The notes under the pieces: model-generated
Told to the model about the DNA's origin: nothing
Seen by the model: only the letters and a program-made list of their open reading frames with translations
The model's database searches: none
Program-made: the position numbers and the translations under genes
Source: Actinomycetota bacterium
GTDB lineage: Bacteria > Actinomycetota > Actinomycetes > Actinomycetales > Microbacteriaceae
Reading direction: 5' to 3'
Assembly (NCBI GenBank): GCA_020161315.1
Contig: JAIUOH010000018.1
Coordinates: forward strand, 1 to 60,959
DNA length: 60,959 nt
Part shown: positions 33,162-41,620 of the stretch, piece by piece
Numbering within the stretch: the first letter of the stretch is position 1
How the letters are laid out: each line of letters starts with the position of its first letter

Positions 33162-34856
33162 ATGAGCGGCAAACAGGCGAAAGCTCGCAGGCGGGCAGAG
33201 TCACTTGCTGGCGAGGCAAGTGAACGCGCGCATGAAGATGGACTCCCTGTGCTTGAAGAAGCTCGGGCAGTCGGTGCGAGTGCAGTACTGCCTGAGTCGT
33301 TTCCTGAAGGAACAACTGGAGGCGGTGCTGTTGAGGCGGTTCCCGTTGCCGTTTCCGGTGGTTCCTACCCGTTCCCCCATGGAGGGGGAACGGGGGAACG
33401 ACCTCACACGGCTTCCCGCGGCGATAAGGATCAGGTCGTTCTCACTGTTGAGAACGACAAAGAACAAGGAACGACCCACTCTGCACCGTATCCCGTTGGT
33501 AGCATTCCGTTGCCATTCCATGTAAAGGGTCAAGCAGCCCGCACCCCGAGCACCTCAAGCGCGGGAAATCCACTTCCTGCGGGGAGTCCAAGTGCTTTTG
33601 TGCGTGCCGCGCAGCGTGCGGCTTGCTCGTGGGATCGCCACGACCTGACCGACATTCTCGCTGGCTTGCAAAGCGGCACGCTTCAGCAGCCACAACCCAC
33701 GGTCGCGGGATGGCTGTATGCGCGCGCGGTCAACGGTTTGGCCGGTGAATCAGGATCAGGTAAGACATGGACGGCGCTGGTATCTGTGGCGCTCGAGATC
33801 ATGGCTGGTAATGCTGTGGTGTACGTCGATTTCGAGGACGGCCCGATCGGCATCACGGGCCGTTTACTTGCACTCGGAGTTCCTGCCGACGTGATCGCAG
33901 CGCTGTTCATCTACGTTCGGCCTGACGAAGCGTTCCGCGACGACGTGCGAGCTGGGTTCTGGCAGATGCTGGGCACCGCGCGACCAACGCTGGTGATTAT
34001 CGATTCGACCGGTGAGAGCATGGCGATCGAAGGCGTGGATCCGAACTCCGACGACGGCGTCGCTCGCTGGTTCCGCAACGTCGCAACCGCTATTGCAGAC
34101 CGCGGCCCCGCAGTGCTGCTGCTGGATCACCTTCCGAAGTCCGACAACGCCGCGTCCTCACCTATTGGCTCACAGCGGAAGCGTGCCGCGGTTTCCGGGG
34201 TGCAGATCATTCAGACGATCGCAAAGAGCATGTCCTTCGCAAAAGGCCGTGCGGGCGAAGCGAAGCTTGTCTGCACAAAAGATCGACACGGGAACTTCGT
34301 GACTGGCGAGGTCGTGATGAGGTTGATCGTGAACCCCGAACCTGCTCGCGGCGAGGCCGGCATCAACGCGGTGCTCGTGCACGGTGCTGCTGAAGAGTTC
34401 GCGCACACACGTCACATGCTCAACATCTCCCAATTCGTTGAGCAACAGGGGGCTCCACAGACTGCAACCGCGATCAAAAAAGCCGTAACCGGGAAAGCGG
34501 AGACGATAAACGCGGCACTCGCCGTGCTGGTCGCAAGTGGATACCTCTCGGTGACGGCAGGTGCGAATCGTTCGAAGAATTACACCCTCTTGAAGCCGTA
34601 TGTGCTCGGTGATCCGTACACGGTGCCTGATGTTGCTGCTGGCTGCGGGCATCCCTGGCACGACGGAAACGCCACCTGTAACCCGGGTTGGTGCCACCCA
34701 CATCATCATGGCCGGTGCAACGAACGCGTCGCGCAGGGATACGTTCTCGACGTCGACGGTGACGTGATCGAAGAACCACTCCGTCATGGTGCCGCGGGTG
34801 ACAGTGCCTCACCGGGGTCAAACCTGCACACCCTCAACCCTTGGGACTCGGAATAA
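33162..34856 (+). CDS. AAA family ATPase, RepA/RecA-like (AAA_25)
   Basis: 564 aa. Walker A GESGSGKTWTA near residue 200, Walker B LVIIDSTGES about 75 residues later, and LLLDHLPKSDN typical of plasmid RepA hexameric helicases. The C-terminal part has a winged-helix-like segment and a Cys/His-rich end (CGHPWHDGNATCNPGWCHPH). The first 150 residues are low complexity and contain two DNA hairpins. The strong GGAGGTGACACT site supports ATG 33162. Likely a replication helicase or initiator of the integrated element. Confidence 0.82.
   Translation: MSGKQAKARRRAESLAGEASERAHEDGLPVLEEARAVGASAVLPESFPEGTTGGGAVEAVPVAVSGGSYPFPHGGGTGERPHTASRGDKDQVVLTVENDKEQGTTHSAPYPVGSIPLPFHVKGQAARTPSTSSAGNPLPAGSPSAFVRAAQRAACSWDRHDLTDILAGLQSGTLQQPQPTVAGWLYARAVNGLAGESGSGKTWTALVSVALEIMAGNAVVYVDFEDGPIGITGRLLALGVPADVIAALFIYVRPDEAFRDDVRAGFWQMLGTARPTLVIIDSTGESMAIEGVDPNSDDGVARWFRNVATAIADRGPAVLLLDHLPKSDNAASSPIGSQRKRAAVSGVQIIQTIAKSMSFAKGRAGEAKLVCTKDRHGNFVTGEVVMRLIVNPEPARGEAGINAVLVHGAAEEFAHTRHMLNISQFVEQQGAPQTATAIKKAVTGKAETINAALAVLVASGYLSVTAGANRSKNYTLLKPYVLGDPYTVPDVAAGCGHPWHDGNATCNPGWCHPHHHGRCNERVAQGYVLDVDGDVIEEPLRHGAAGDSASPGSNLHTLNPWDSE
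33370..33458. repeat. Two perfect hairpins inside the ATPase 5' coding region
   Basis: Stem 1: CGTTCCCCC (33370-33378) with 33384-33392, loop ATGGA. Stem 2: GTCGTTCTCA (33435-33444) with 33449-33458, loop CTGT. Both fall in the low-complexity part of the gene. They may be an embedded replication origin or nicking site, or an RNA control element. Confidence 0.6.
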
Positions 34857-34891
34857 ACCGCTCCGTGACCCACCACTTGAAAGGAAACACG

Positions 34892-35296
34892 ATGACGATT
34901 AATCAGACGAACACCAGCAACTCCAATGAGATCGGTGACCGCGAAACGACGCTGAAGCTCCGGCTTCTCGCCGAGATTCTGCCGGGCAATGTTCCGCCCG
35001 CTGCGATGAGGGCGTTCGAACTGAAGAACGTGCAGACCTATCTGTTCAACAAGGTGCTGACCGGAGCAAAGCACCCGCACAGCCACCCCTTGTGGCCTGC
35101 GTTCGATCCGGAAGTCACCGCGCACATGCTGCATTTTCATGAGGATGTGCGGCTCGAGTGCGAGCTGTGCTGCGAAGAGCAGTTCGGTAGCCGTGGCGAG
35201 TTGCTGCTTGAAGCGATGATCGAGGAGATCTTCGATCAGTGCTATACGAATCGGGGCGATAGTGCCGATTTGAGCGATGAGGGGGTGGGATCGTGA
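34892..35296 (+). CDS. Hypothetical protein of the mobilizable element
   Basis: 134 aa from ATG 34892 with AAAGGAA upstream. Acidic, largely helical, no TM helix and no recognised domain; a Cys pair occurs in ECELCCEEQFGS. It is located between the RepA-like ATPase and mobC, overlapping mobC by GTGA. Possibly an accessory mobilization or control protein. Confidence 0.7.
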   Translation: MTINQTNTSNSNEIGDRETTLKLRLLAEILPGNVPPAAMRAFELKNVQTYLFNKVLTGAKHPHSHPLWPAFDPEVTAHMLHFHEDVRLECELCCEEQFGSRGELLLEAMIEEIFDQCYTNRGDSADLSDEGVGS

Positions 35297-35973
35297 CCGC
35301 GATTAGGCCTCCGATCCGGGCACCGCGAAAGGTGCCTGGATCACCCCTGCCCGCAGTGCGCAACGCGCGCGAGGACAGGGGCCAGCGGAAACTGGAGACA
35401 AAGCGCGGCAGCGGTTTGTCGGACGTTTTCCCTGCTGGCCGGACCTACAACATTTCGAGAGAGACACTGCGAAGCCGTGACTCAGAGGCTCGGAATGTTG
35501 CAGGTCGCGGCGTAGCGGTGTCGGGTGGTTCCCCGGCATCCGTGCAGCCGCGCGACAGCACATTTGCCGATGTCCCGGCGAATGAGATGGAGCCGCATGA
35601 TGGGTCTTCCCATCATGCCAAAAGTACCGTGACGCGGCGCGATGTGTCGCTCGATGTTCGGCTCACGAAAGCTGAACGCGAGAAGATTCGTGCCCGTGCC
35701 CGCGTACTCGGTGTGAAGCCTTCGGCGTGGGCGCGTGCGGTGATTTTTGATGCGCTCGATACCCGCAACGATTTCGTGGTGTCGATGACCAAGACAACTA
35801 CCGCGACACCGGATCCTGCGCTTGCCGGTGCGGTCGAACAACTACGCCGGGTCGGTGTGAACCTCAACACCGCGCTTCGTAAAGGGCAGACTGTGGATGC
35901 CGGTCTGCTGCGCACAGTTTCCGACGCAGTGAGCGAGGTTCGTGCGTCGCTGGGTGATCGGACAAGATTATGA
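35293..35973 (+). CDS. mobC: MobC-like plasmid mobilization relaxosome protein
   Basis: 226 aa. The C-terminal 110 residues carry a ribbon-helix-helix DNA-binding part (RDVSLDVRLTKAEREKIRARAR) and the MobC signature LRRVGVNLNTALRKGQ. The N-terminal 110 residues are low complexity. MobC-type proteins open DNA at oriT for the relaxase, encoded next with ATGA overlap. GTG start overlaps the previous stop. Confidence 0.85.
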   Translation: MTAIRPPIRAPRKVPGSPLPAVRNAREDRGQRKLETKRGSGLSDVFPAGRTYNISRETLRSRDSEARNVAGRGVAVSGGSPASVQPRDSTFADVPANEMEPHDGSSHHAKSTVTRRDVSLDVRLTKAEREKIRARARVLGVKPSAWARAVIFDALDTRNDFVVSMTKTTTATPDPALAGAVEQLRRVGVNLNTALRKGQTVDAGLLRTVSDAVSEVRASLGDRTRL

Positions 35974-36929
35974 GCACTGTCAACGTACAGGCCGTTCGAA
36001 ATGCCGAAGACTCGGTCAACTACGTGCTTTTCGGCAACGACAAAAAGTACCGTGAACAGCTTCGCAGTGCGGGAATGACTCGTGCTGCCGCGATCGCATT
36101 GTCCATGAAGAACGGGAGCACAAATCCCGCAGAATTCGTTGCCCAGGCAGAACGCTTTGCGCGCGCCCTTAGCCGTAAGAATGAGCTGTACTCGTACGTG
36201 CTGTCATTCCATCCGGATGAATTCGATGTCACCAATCAGGCAGACCTCGACAAGATTCGCGACGTTGCCGTGAAGCTCGTAGAACGCATGCACTCCGCCG
36301 ACTATTTGGTCGTTGTGCACGCCGATGCCGTAGGCGGTCACGGGCACGCCCACATCCTTGTCACGAACCATGACAACCTAACCGGTAAGTGCCTTCGTCG
36401 GTACACCTCTTGGAAAAAGGGTCTGCATCAGCTCAATGACGAGCTCATGCGAGAAGAAGGCCTTCGCGTACTGCCTGACCCTGAAGAACCGAAGCCGGGG
36501 TGGGAACAACGACGTGACGCATTCGCGGTCGGTGGGTTTGAACAAACACTTGGCGACAAGGTCTATGCGGCACTCACCGATGCCAGATCGGTTGACCAGA
36601 CCGCGTTCGAAGCCGTGCTCGATGAACAGGGGGTGACCCTCGCTATCACTGACCGTGACGGCTGGACATACAAGATGCGCCGCCACGATAACGGGCGTAT
36701 CGGGCGAAAGAAAGCCTCCACCCTCACGCCCGAGTTCATGGCTGAAACCGCCCACCAACTCTTCGCACTGCACGCACAAAACACAGTCGCGCAGTCGCTC
36801 ACCACAGACCACCACATGGATACCCCGTTGCCGAACAAACGGCAAAAGAAAACACCCACCAAGCAGCTGACACCTGCGCGTGAGAGGTACCTCTCACGCG
36901 AGCGCGGTGAGCGTCAGCTTGGTGGGTGA
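35970..36929 (+). CDS. mobA: Relaxase/mobilization nuclease (MobA/VirD2-like)
   Basis: 319 aa. Relaxase domain with a Tyr in DSVNYVLFGND near the N-terminus and the HUH metal motif GHGHAHILVTNHD. It should nick oriT and pilot DNA during mobilization by a helper conjugation system. No coupling protein or type IV secretion genes are seen, so the element is mobilizable rather than self-transmissible. Downstream of mobC with ATGA overlap. Confidence 0.9.
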   Translation: MSTVNVQAVRNAEDSVNYVLFGNDKKYREQLRSAGMTRAAAIALSMKNGSTNPAEFVAQAERFARALSRKNELYSYVLSFHPDEFDVTNQADLDKIRDVAVKLVERMHSADYLVVVHADAVGGHGHAHILVTNHDNLTGKCLRRYTSWKKGLHQLNDELMREEGLRVLPDPEEPKPGWEQRRDAFAVGGFEQTLGDKVYAALTDARSVDQTAFEAVLDEQGVTLAITDRDGWTYKMRRHDNGRIGRKKASTLTPEFMAETAHQLFALHAQNTVAQSLTTDHHMDTPLPNKRQKKTPTKQLTPARERYLSRERGERQLGG

Positions 36930-36978
36930 CCACACCCGACTACCGCCCATTTGGGTAAGAACCGAAAGAGAAAACCTT

Positions 36979-38007
36979 ATGGATATTCAGAACCAGAACG
37001 CCGCACAGCAGGCGACGGCCCTCGCCCGCGACTACCTTTCGGCAGCGCTCGACATGATCGCGGGGCTTCCCGTTACGCAGTCGCTCTCGACCCGGCTGCT
37101 CGAGCAGCTGAACGTGCACGTGCGTGCTGCCCGCCCCGAGTCAACGATTATGCCGCAGTACACGGAGACGTTGGAGATTGCTTGCCGCGACTCTGACGTG
37201 CCGGACAGTGCGACGCAGCACGCGGTGGGCGTGCTCACCCGTGTCGAGACCAGGATGCTTGGCACGGGGCTCGAGCAGCAGGAGATCACGGCGCGGCAGG
37301 GAACTGCTCGTGCCGAGCTCACTCGGCGTCGCCAGCATCTGAACAAGCCGATCGGCATCGTGGCGCGGGTGAGCGGAGGTCGGGGCAAGCGCCGCAACGA
37401 GCTCGCCGCTCTGCTCGCCGACACGCTCATGCTGCTCGAGAACGTCGCAGCAGGCACCGTCAACTTCAACACCCTGTTCGATCAGGTGTTGACTACTGCG
37501 GGATTCACGCCCACCCAGGACGGATACGTTCTGACCGACGAGAGGATGAGCGCCTCCATCGGATCGTTCACCGCGGGTGACCTCGGTGATGCCCGGTTCG
37601 CACCGGATAGGATCCGCGCTCAGGTGTCCGAGAACAATCGTGTGTTCTACGCCCGCTGGATCACGATTCTCGCTTGGGCTTACGACGCCGTCACGGACGA
37701 TGCTAACGAGAGCATCGGTGCCGTGCTCACCCCGATGGACAAGCTCGCGCACGCCATGAACGCCAAGCGCGCAGCTCAGCGCAAGGCTGAGCAGGATCGT
37801 GAGGCCGCAAAGCGTCAGGCTGAGCAGGATCGCCGTCAGCAGATCATCGCTGAGCGGGCGCAGGCTGAGCAGATCAGGATCGAGCAGGCTCGGTTGAGCG
37901 CGGCCATCGATCGGGTGCAGTTCGCAGAGGTTCTCTCCCCCTGGGGAGAGAACGACGCACCGCAGATGAGCGAAAACAGGGAGGAGACCGAAGAGCCGAC
38001 CTTGTGA
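36979..38007 (+). CDS. Hypothetical protein with C-terminal coiled coil
   Basis: 342 aa from ATG 36979. The N-terminal 270 residues are helical and unlike anything I know; the last 70 form a Gln/Lys/Glu/Arg-rich coiled coil (RKAEQDREAAKRQAEQDRR). It follows the relaxase by 49 bases and may be an accessory transfer protein. A TGA stop is followed by a hairpin terminator. Confidence 0.7.
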   Translation: MDIQNQNAAQQATALARDYLSAALDMIAGLPVTQSLSTRLLEQLNVHVRAARPESTIMPQYTETLEIACRDSDVPDSATQHAVGVLTRVETRMLGTGLEQQEITARQGTARAELTRRRQHLNKPIGIVARVSGGRGKRRNELAALLADTLMLLENVAAGTVNFNTLFDQVLTTAGFTPTQDGYVLTDERMSASIGSFTAGDLGDARFAPDRIRAQVSENNRVFYARWITILAWAYDAVTDDANESIGAVLTPMDKLAHAMNAKRAAQRKAEQDREAAKRQAEQDRRQQIIAERAQAEQIRIEQARLSAAIDRVQFAEVLSPWGENDAPQMSENREETEEPTL

Positions 38008-38024
38008 GCTCGAGCACTCAAGAC

Positions 38025-38059
38025 CAGTTGCCCCGTGAATGATCTTCGCGGGGCAACTG
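38025..38059. terminator. Bidirectional hairpin terminator
   Basis: A perfect 11-bp stem (CAGTTGCCCCG, 38025-38035, with 38049-38059) and a 13-base loop sit between two convergent genes. There is no T-run on either side. Confidence 0.65.
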
Positions 38060-38063
38060 CGGT

Positions 38064-38390
38064 TCACGCCGACATCCGCACTGTCTCTGAGTACTCGCGC
38101 AGTGCACGCCAGAGGGAAGACCCCGGCTTCACCGGTTGCTGTACTGTTTCGCCGCCCCAGTAGCCGACGATAGATGCCGAAACGATAGCACCGTCGTTAT
38201 CGAGGCCAGCAACAGCTTCAACGTGCGGGCCGCCGGTGCAAAGCACCACCACAAGCTGTGTGCGCGTGGTTACCTCGAGCGGTGCTTCCCAGAGCTCATC
38301 GAACGGATCATCGTTCGCGAAGATCTCATCGAATTGCTCGGCTTGAGCGGTGATCTCACGGGTGAGTTTCTGGAATGATGTTCCGGTCAT
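38064..38390 (-). CDS. Hypothetical protein
   Basis: 108 aa from ATG 38390, supported by a GGAGGAC ribosome site. No TM helix. The central part (TQLVVVLCTGGPHVEAVAGL, then ASIVGYWGGETVQQPV) is reminiscent of small alpha-beta accessory proteins from actinobacterial mobile elements, but I cannot name the family. Convergent to the coiled-coil gene. Confidence 0.7.
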   Translation of the reverse strand: MTGTSFQKLTREITAQAEQFDEIFANDDPFDELWEAPLEVTTRTQLVVVLCTGGPHVEAVAGLDNDGAIVSASIVGYWGGETVQQPVKPGSSLWRALREYSETVRMSA

Positions 38391-38734
38391 AATGTCCTCC
38401 TGTAGTCGCGGTTGGCTTTCAATACAGGGATTTGAAAGCGAAGCATCGTGGATCCGCACACCCACAGGGTGCTCGACTTAAGAGAGCGGGAACGTGGAAT
38501 ACCAGAATGAGAGTAACGAAAGAGGATATGCCGCGAAAGCTTGCTCGAGTAAGTTGCGGTTTCGTGGTGCGGCGCGAAGGATTCAAGTGATGAAAGGCAG
38601 ACAGTGAAATCGGAGACATCGATTCGTGAACAATGCAGCAGCCCGCATCGGCAGAGCGATCCTGGATGGCAGAGTAGTAGCTGAGAGAGGACTAAGCTTC
38701 GAAGAAGCTCGCTGAGGCGGCAAAGGAGAAGTGC
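38391..38734. other. Intergenic stretch with no convincing gene
   Basis: 344 bases. It holds the divergent control regions of the flanking genes. A 29-codon frame (GTG 38626 to TGA 38715), ending 19 bases before the next ORF, could encode a leader peptide, but I see no family. The stretch is a candidate site for oriT, though I found no clear nick sequence. Confidence 0.5.
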
Positions 38735-38849
38735 ATGAAGACCGAAATCCTTGCAAAGGCAGATCAGTTTGTCACGAGAATTTTGGAGTCTAGTGATTAC
38801 GAGATTCAGGGTGACGAAACCTATGCAGAGATCGTTGAAATCGCACGTC
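38735..38849 (+). pseudogene. Gene start truncated by the IS3-family element
   Basis: ATG 38735 with an excellent AAAGGAG site opens a frame of about 38 codons (MKTEILAKADQFVTRILESS...) that runs into the left end of the IS at 38850. The remainder is not found on the other side of the IS. The family cannot be assigned from the fragment. Confidence 0.7.
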
Positions 38850-38901
38850 TGATTCGCCCTGGGTTTAGTTCCGATCTTTCAACCAGGAAGATAGGAACAT
38901 C

Positions 38902-39216
38902 ATGCCCAAACCATACGATCCAGATTTCAAAGACCGTGCGCTGCGTATGCTCGCCGAAGCACTGCCCGAGCGTGGCAGTGTCCACGCGGCCAGCAAACAT
39001 ATCGGTGGGCTCCTCGGGGTCTCTCCCGACACCCTCCGCGTCTGGTACCGCCAGACCCAGATCGATGCCGGCGACAAGCCCGGTGTGACTACCGACATGG
39101 CCGCAGAGAACCGCCGACTCCAACGCGAAGTCGAGGAGCTACGTAAAGCAAACGAGGTCCTTAAAGCTGCGAGCATATTTTTCGCGAAGGAACTCGACCA
39201 TCCACGAACGAAATGA
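38902..39216 (+). CDS. IS3-family transposase OrfA
   Basis: 104 aa with a HTH (DFKDRALRMLAEALPERGS, LGVSPDTLRVWYRQTQ) that binds the IS ends and a C-terminal leucine-zipper-like helix (AENRRLQREVEELRKANEVL). It overlaps orfB by 4 bases in the -1 frame, so OrfB arises by coupling or by -1 frameshifting as an OrfAB fusion. Confidence 0.95.
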   Translation: MPKPYDPDFKDRALRMLAEALPERGSVHAASKHIGGLLGVSPDTLRVWYRQTQIDAGDKPGVTTDMAAENRRLQREVEELRKANEVLKAASIFFAKELDHPRTK

Positions 39217-40124
39217 TCCGATTCATCGACAAGTATCGTGATCGTTACGGGGTCGAGTTCCTCTGCCGCACCCTGCGTGCCGCAGTCCGTGGGTTCCTCA
39301 CGTCGCGCGGATATCGGGCAGCGAAAGCTCGCACGCCGTCAGTCAGGCAGCTCCGCGACGAGTTGCTGATCCCCGAGATTCAGCGGCTCCACAAGAAGAA
39401 CTACAGCGTGTACGGGGCACGAAAAATGCAGGCCAAGCTCAAGCGTGAGGGGTGGGTGATTGGCCGTGATCAGACGGCCCGTCTCATGAAACTCGCCGGG
39501 GTACGTGGCGTACGCCGCTCGAAGAAGATCTACACCACGAAGAGTGACCCAAAGGATGCTCTACCTGGCGACAAGGTTGAGCGGCGGTTCTGGGCGTCAG
39601 CCCCGAAACGGCTCCTCGTATGCGATGTGACGTATGTGGCGACTTGGTCTGGGTTCGCGTATGTGTCGTTCGTCACTGACGTGTACTCACGCAGAATCGT
39701 CGGCTGGAACGTTGCGTCAACACTCAAAGCTGATGTGCTGCCCATGCAGGCTCTCGAGATGGCTGCCTGGCAGTACGGCGGTGATCTGGATGGGGCGATT
39801 CATCACTCGGACCACGGATCGAACTACATGGCAACGGTCTACACCAGCCGGGTCGAAGAACTCGGCGCGGTCCCCTCGACGGGGACTGTTGGCGATAGCT
39901 TTGACAACGCGATGGCCGAGGCGGTCAACGGGCTCTACAAGACCGAGCTCATCAGGATGCAGGGCCCGTGGAAGACCGTTGAAGAGGTCGAGCTCGCGAC
40001 ACTCGAGTGGGTGTGGTGGTGGAACCATGAACGCCTCCACGGAGAGCTTGGCATGTGCACCCCGATCGAGGTCGAGGCAGCCTATTATGCTGAACTCGAG
40101 AAGCTTCCGGCACTGACTCGGTGA
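39213..40124 (+). CDS. IS3-family transposase OrfB (DDE integrase)
   Basis: 303 aa with HTH_21 and an rve integrase core. The DDE residues lie in LLVCDVTYVAT, HHSDHGSNY and the Glu of NAMAEAVNGLYKTEL; the end motif WWWNHERLHGELG is typical. Intact length indicates a possibly active copy. The -1 frame upstream of the ATG is open, compatible with an OrfAB fusion. Confidence 0.95.
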   Translation: MIRFIDKYRDRYGVEFLCRTLRAAVRGFLTSRGYRAAKARTPSVRQLRDELLIPEIQRLHKKNYSVYGARKMQAKLKREGWVIGRDQTARLMKLAGVRGVRRSKKIYTTKSDPKDALPGDKVERRFWASAPKRLLVCDVTYVATWSGFAYVSFVTDVYSRRIVGWNVASTLKADVLPMQALEMAAWQYGGDLDGAIHHSDHGSNYMATVYTSRVEELGAVPSTGTVGDSFDNAMAEAVNGLYKTELIRMQGPWKTVEEVELATLEWVWWWNHERLHGELGMCTPIEVEAAYYAELEKLPALTR

Positions 40125-40161
40125 CGGACAAACCGGTCGGAATTAAACCCAGGGCGAATCA

Positions 40162-40296
40162 ACGGTCTTGCCGTACCCATTGGTGTAAACCGCCGGCACT
40201 GATTCCCAGGTCCTGCGCGACGTGCTTTACAGGTTTCCCTGCTCGCACAAGCGCGATGGCTCTGAGCCGAAACTCTTGGGGATATTTTCTGGGCAT
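40162..40296 (-). pseudogene. N-terminal fragment of a second transposase
   Basis: On the minus strand from ATG 40296 a frame of about 45 codons begins MPRKYPQEFRLRAIALV and continues with a HTH (HVAQDLGISAGGLHQWV). This is the start of another IS3-type OrfA, broken by the complete IS at 40161. Its own terminal repeat should lie near 40300-40320, at the junction with the amidohydrolase. Confidence 0.8.
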
Positions 40297-40301
40297 GTGT
40301 G

Positions 40302-41599
40302 GAGCCTTTCGTCGATGAAATGGGCTCGATACTCACCAGGTTATGGGGTAACCAAACTGTGGGGCAGGTCACCGCCGTACCTGACCGACCCGTGGTGCTC
40401 GATGCATGGGACTATCACACGGTCTGGGCGAACTCGGCCGCGATCGAGCGTGCGGGCCTGGATCGCGGCATTCCTGCGCTGAAGTGCGGAAAGGTACCGT
40501 TGCGCGCCGACGGCCGCCCTCTTGGGACCTTTCAGGAATGGGATGCGATTGATCTAATCCGAAGCAGGATACCCGCAGTCACACCTTCTGAGATGGCAAA
40601 CCGCATTGACTATGCTGCCCAGGTCTATGCTCGCGCAGGGGTAACCTGGATTCAGGACGCGTGGGTCGACGAGGACACGCTTGAGGGTTACTTCCTGTGG
40701 GCCGGACGGGATCCGAGATGCCGCATCAACCTTGCCTTTCGCGCGGACCCGCGCCAATGGCACAGTCAGCTCGATCGCTTCGCCCTCCACCGAGCCTGCG
40801 TCAATGACTTGAAAAGTCCGTTCTTGACTGCGCGAACGGTGAAGTTCTTCATTGACGGCATCATCGAGAACCGAACCGCGATGATGCTCGATAGCTACTG
40901 CGACGCCGATGACGCCTACGGTCTGCCCGTCTGGGATCGAGAGGAGCTTTTCGAAGCGCTCGCTGCTTTCGACCGGCTCGGATTCCAAGTCCACCTTCAT
41001 GCGATTGGCGATGCGGCGAACCGAACTGCCCTTGACGGTATCGAGTACGTCATCGGCGAGAACGGCGTGCGAGATCGCCGTCCGGTGATCGCGCACGCCC
41101 ATGTCATTCATCCTCGTGATCTCCCGCGCTTCGCAGAACTCGGAGTCATCGCCAACTTCCAGCCGTACTGGGCCCAAATCGACCGATCGATGACCGACTT
41201 CGTGATTCCGGGCCTCGGACCGGAACGCGCAGAATGGCAGCTCCTTATCGGTCGGATGATGCAGTCAGGCGCAGTCGTCTCGTTCGGCAGCGATTGGCCA
41301 GTGACCGATGAACATCCGATAGAGGGGTTGGCCACCGCTGTCAACAGACGCAGCGGTGCAGATGCGCCGACCCTGCTTCCCGAGGAACGCATTCACCCCG
41401 CGACGCATTGTCTGCATACACCTCAGCCATCGCCTACCAGGCCTTTCACGAGTCGCACCGCGGCGCTCTCAGCGTCGGCATGGATGCAGACCTCGTCTGG
41501 CTTTCCGCCGACCCGCGTCATTCGCCACCCTCCGAACTCTCAGAAATTTCGGTGCGTGGCACCTGGCTCCTCGGACGCCGCACGTATAAGAACGCATAG
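40302..41599 (+). pseudogene. Amidohydrolase (YtcJ-like), 5'-truncated and frameshifted
   Basis: The frame matches the YtcJ/amidohydrolase_3 family from the middle part (VPDRPVVLDAWDYHTVWANSAA) through FHLHAIGDAANR-like QVHLHAIGDAAN, VIAHAHVIHP and FGSDWPV. About 100 N-terminal residues, including the HxH metal site, are missing at the IS junction. Near 41395-41405 the frame shifts: the true C-terminus (LSAYTSAIAYQAFHESHRG...) continues in the -1 frame to 41599. Both lesions argue for a nonfunctional gene; the frameshift alone could be a sequencing error. Confidence 0.85.
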
Positions 41600-41620
41600 A
41601 GAACCACTGGGGAACAAGAT

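Larger units (their letters stand above)
38850..40161 (+). mobile_element. Complete IS3-family insertion sequence
   Basis: 1312 bp with terminal inverted repeats starting TGATTCGCCCTGGGTTTA at 38850 and matching inward from 40161 (about 25 of 27 bases). It carries orfA and orfB of an IS3-type transposase. I see no flanking 3-4 bp target duplication, and the two flanks belong to unrelated sequences, so a deletion or recombination probably followed insertion. Confidence 0.9.
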
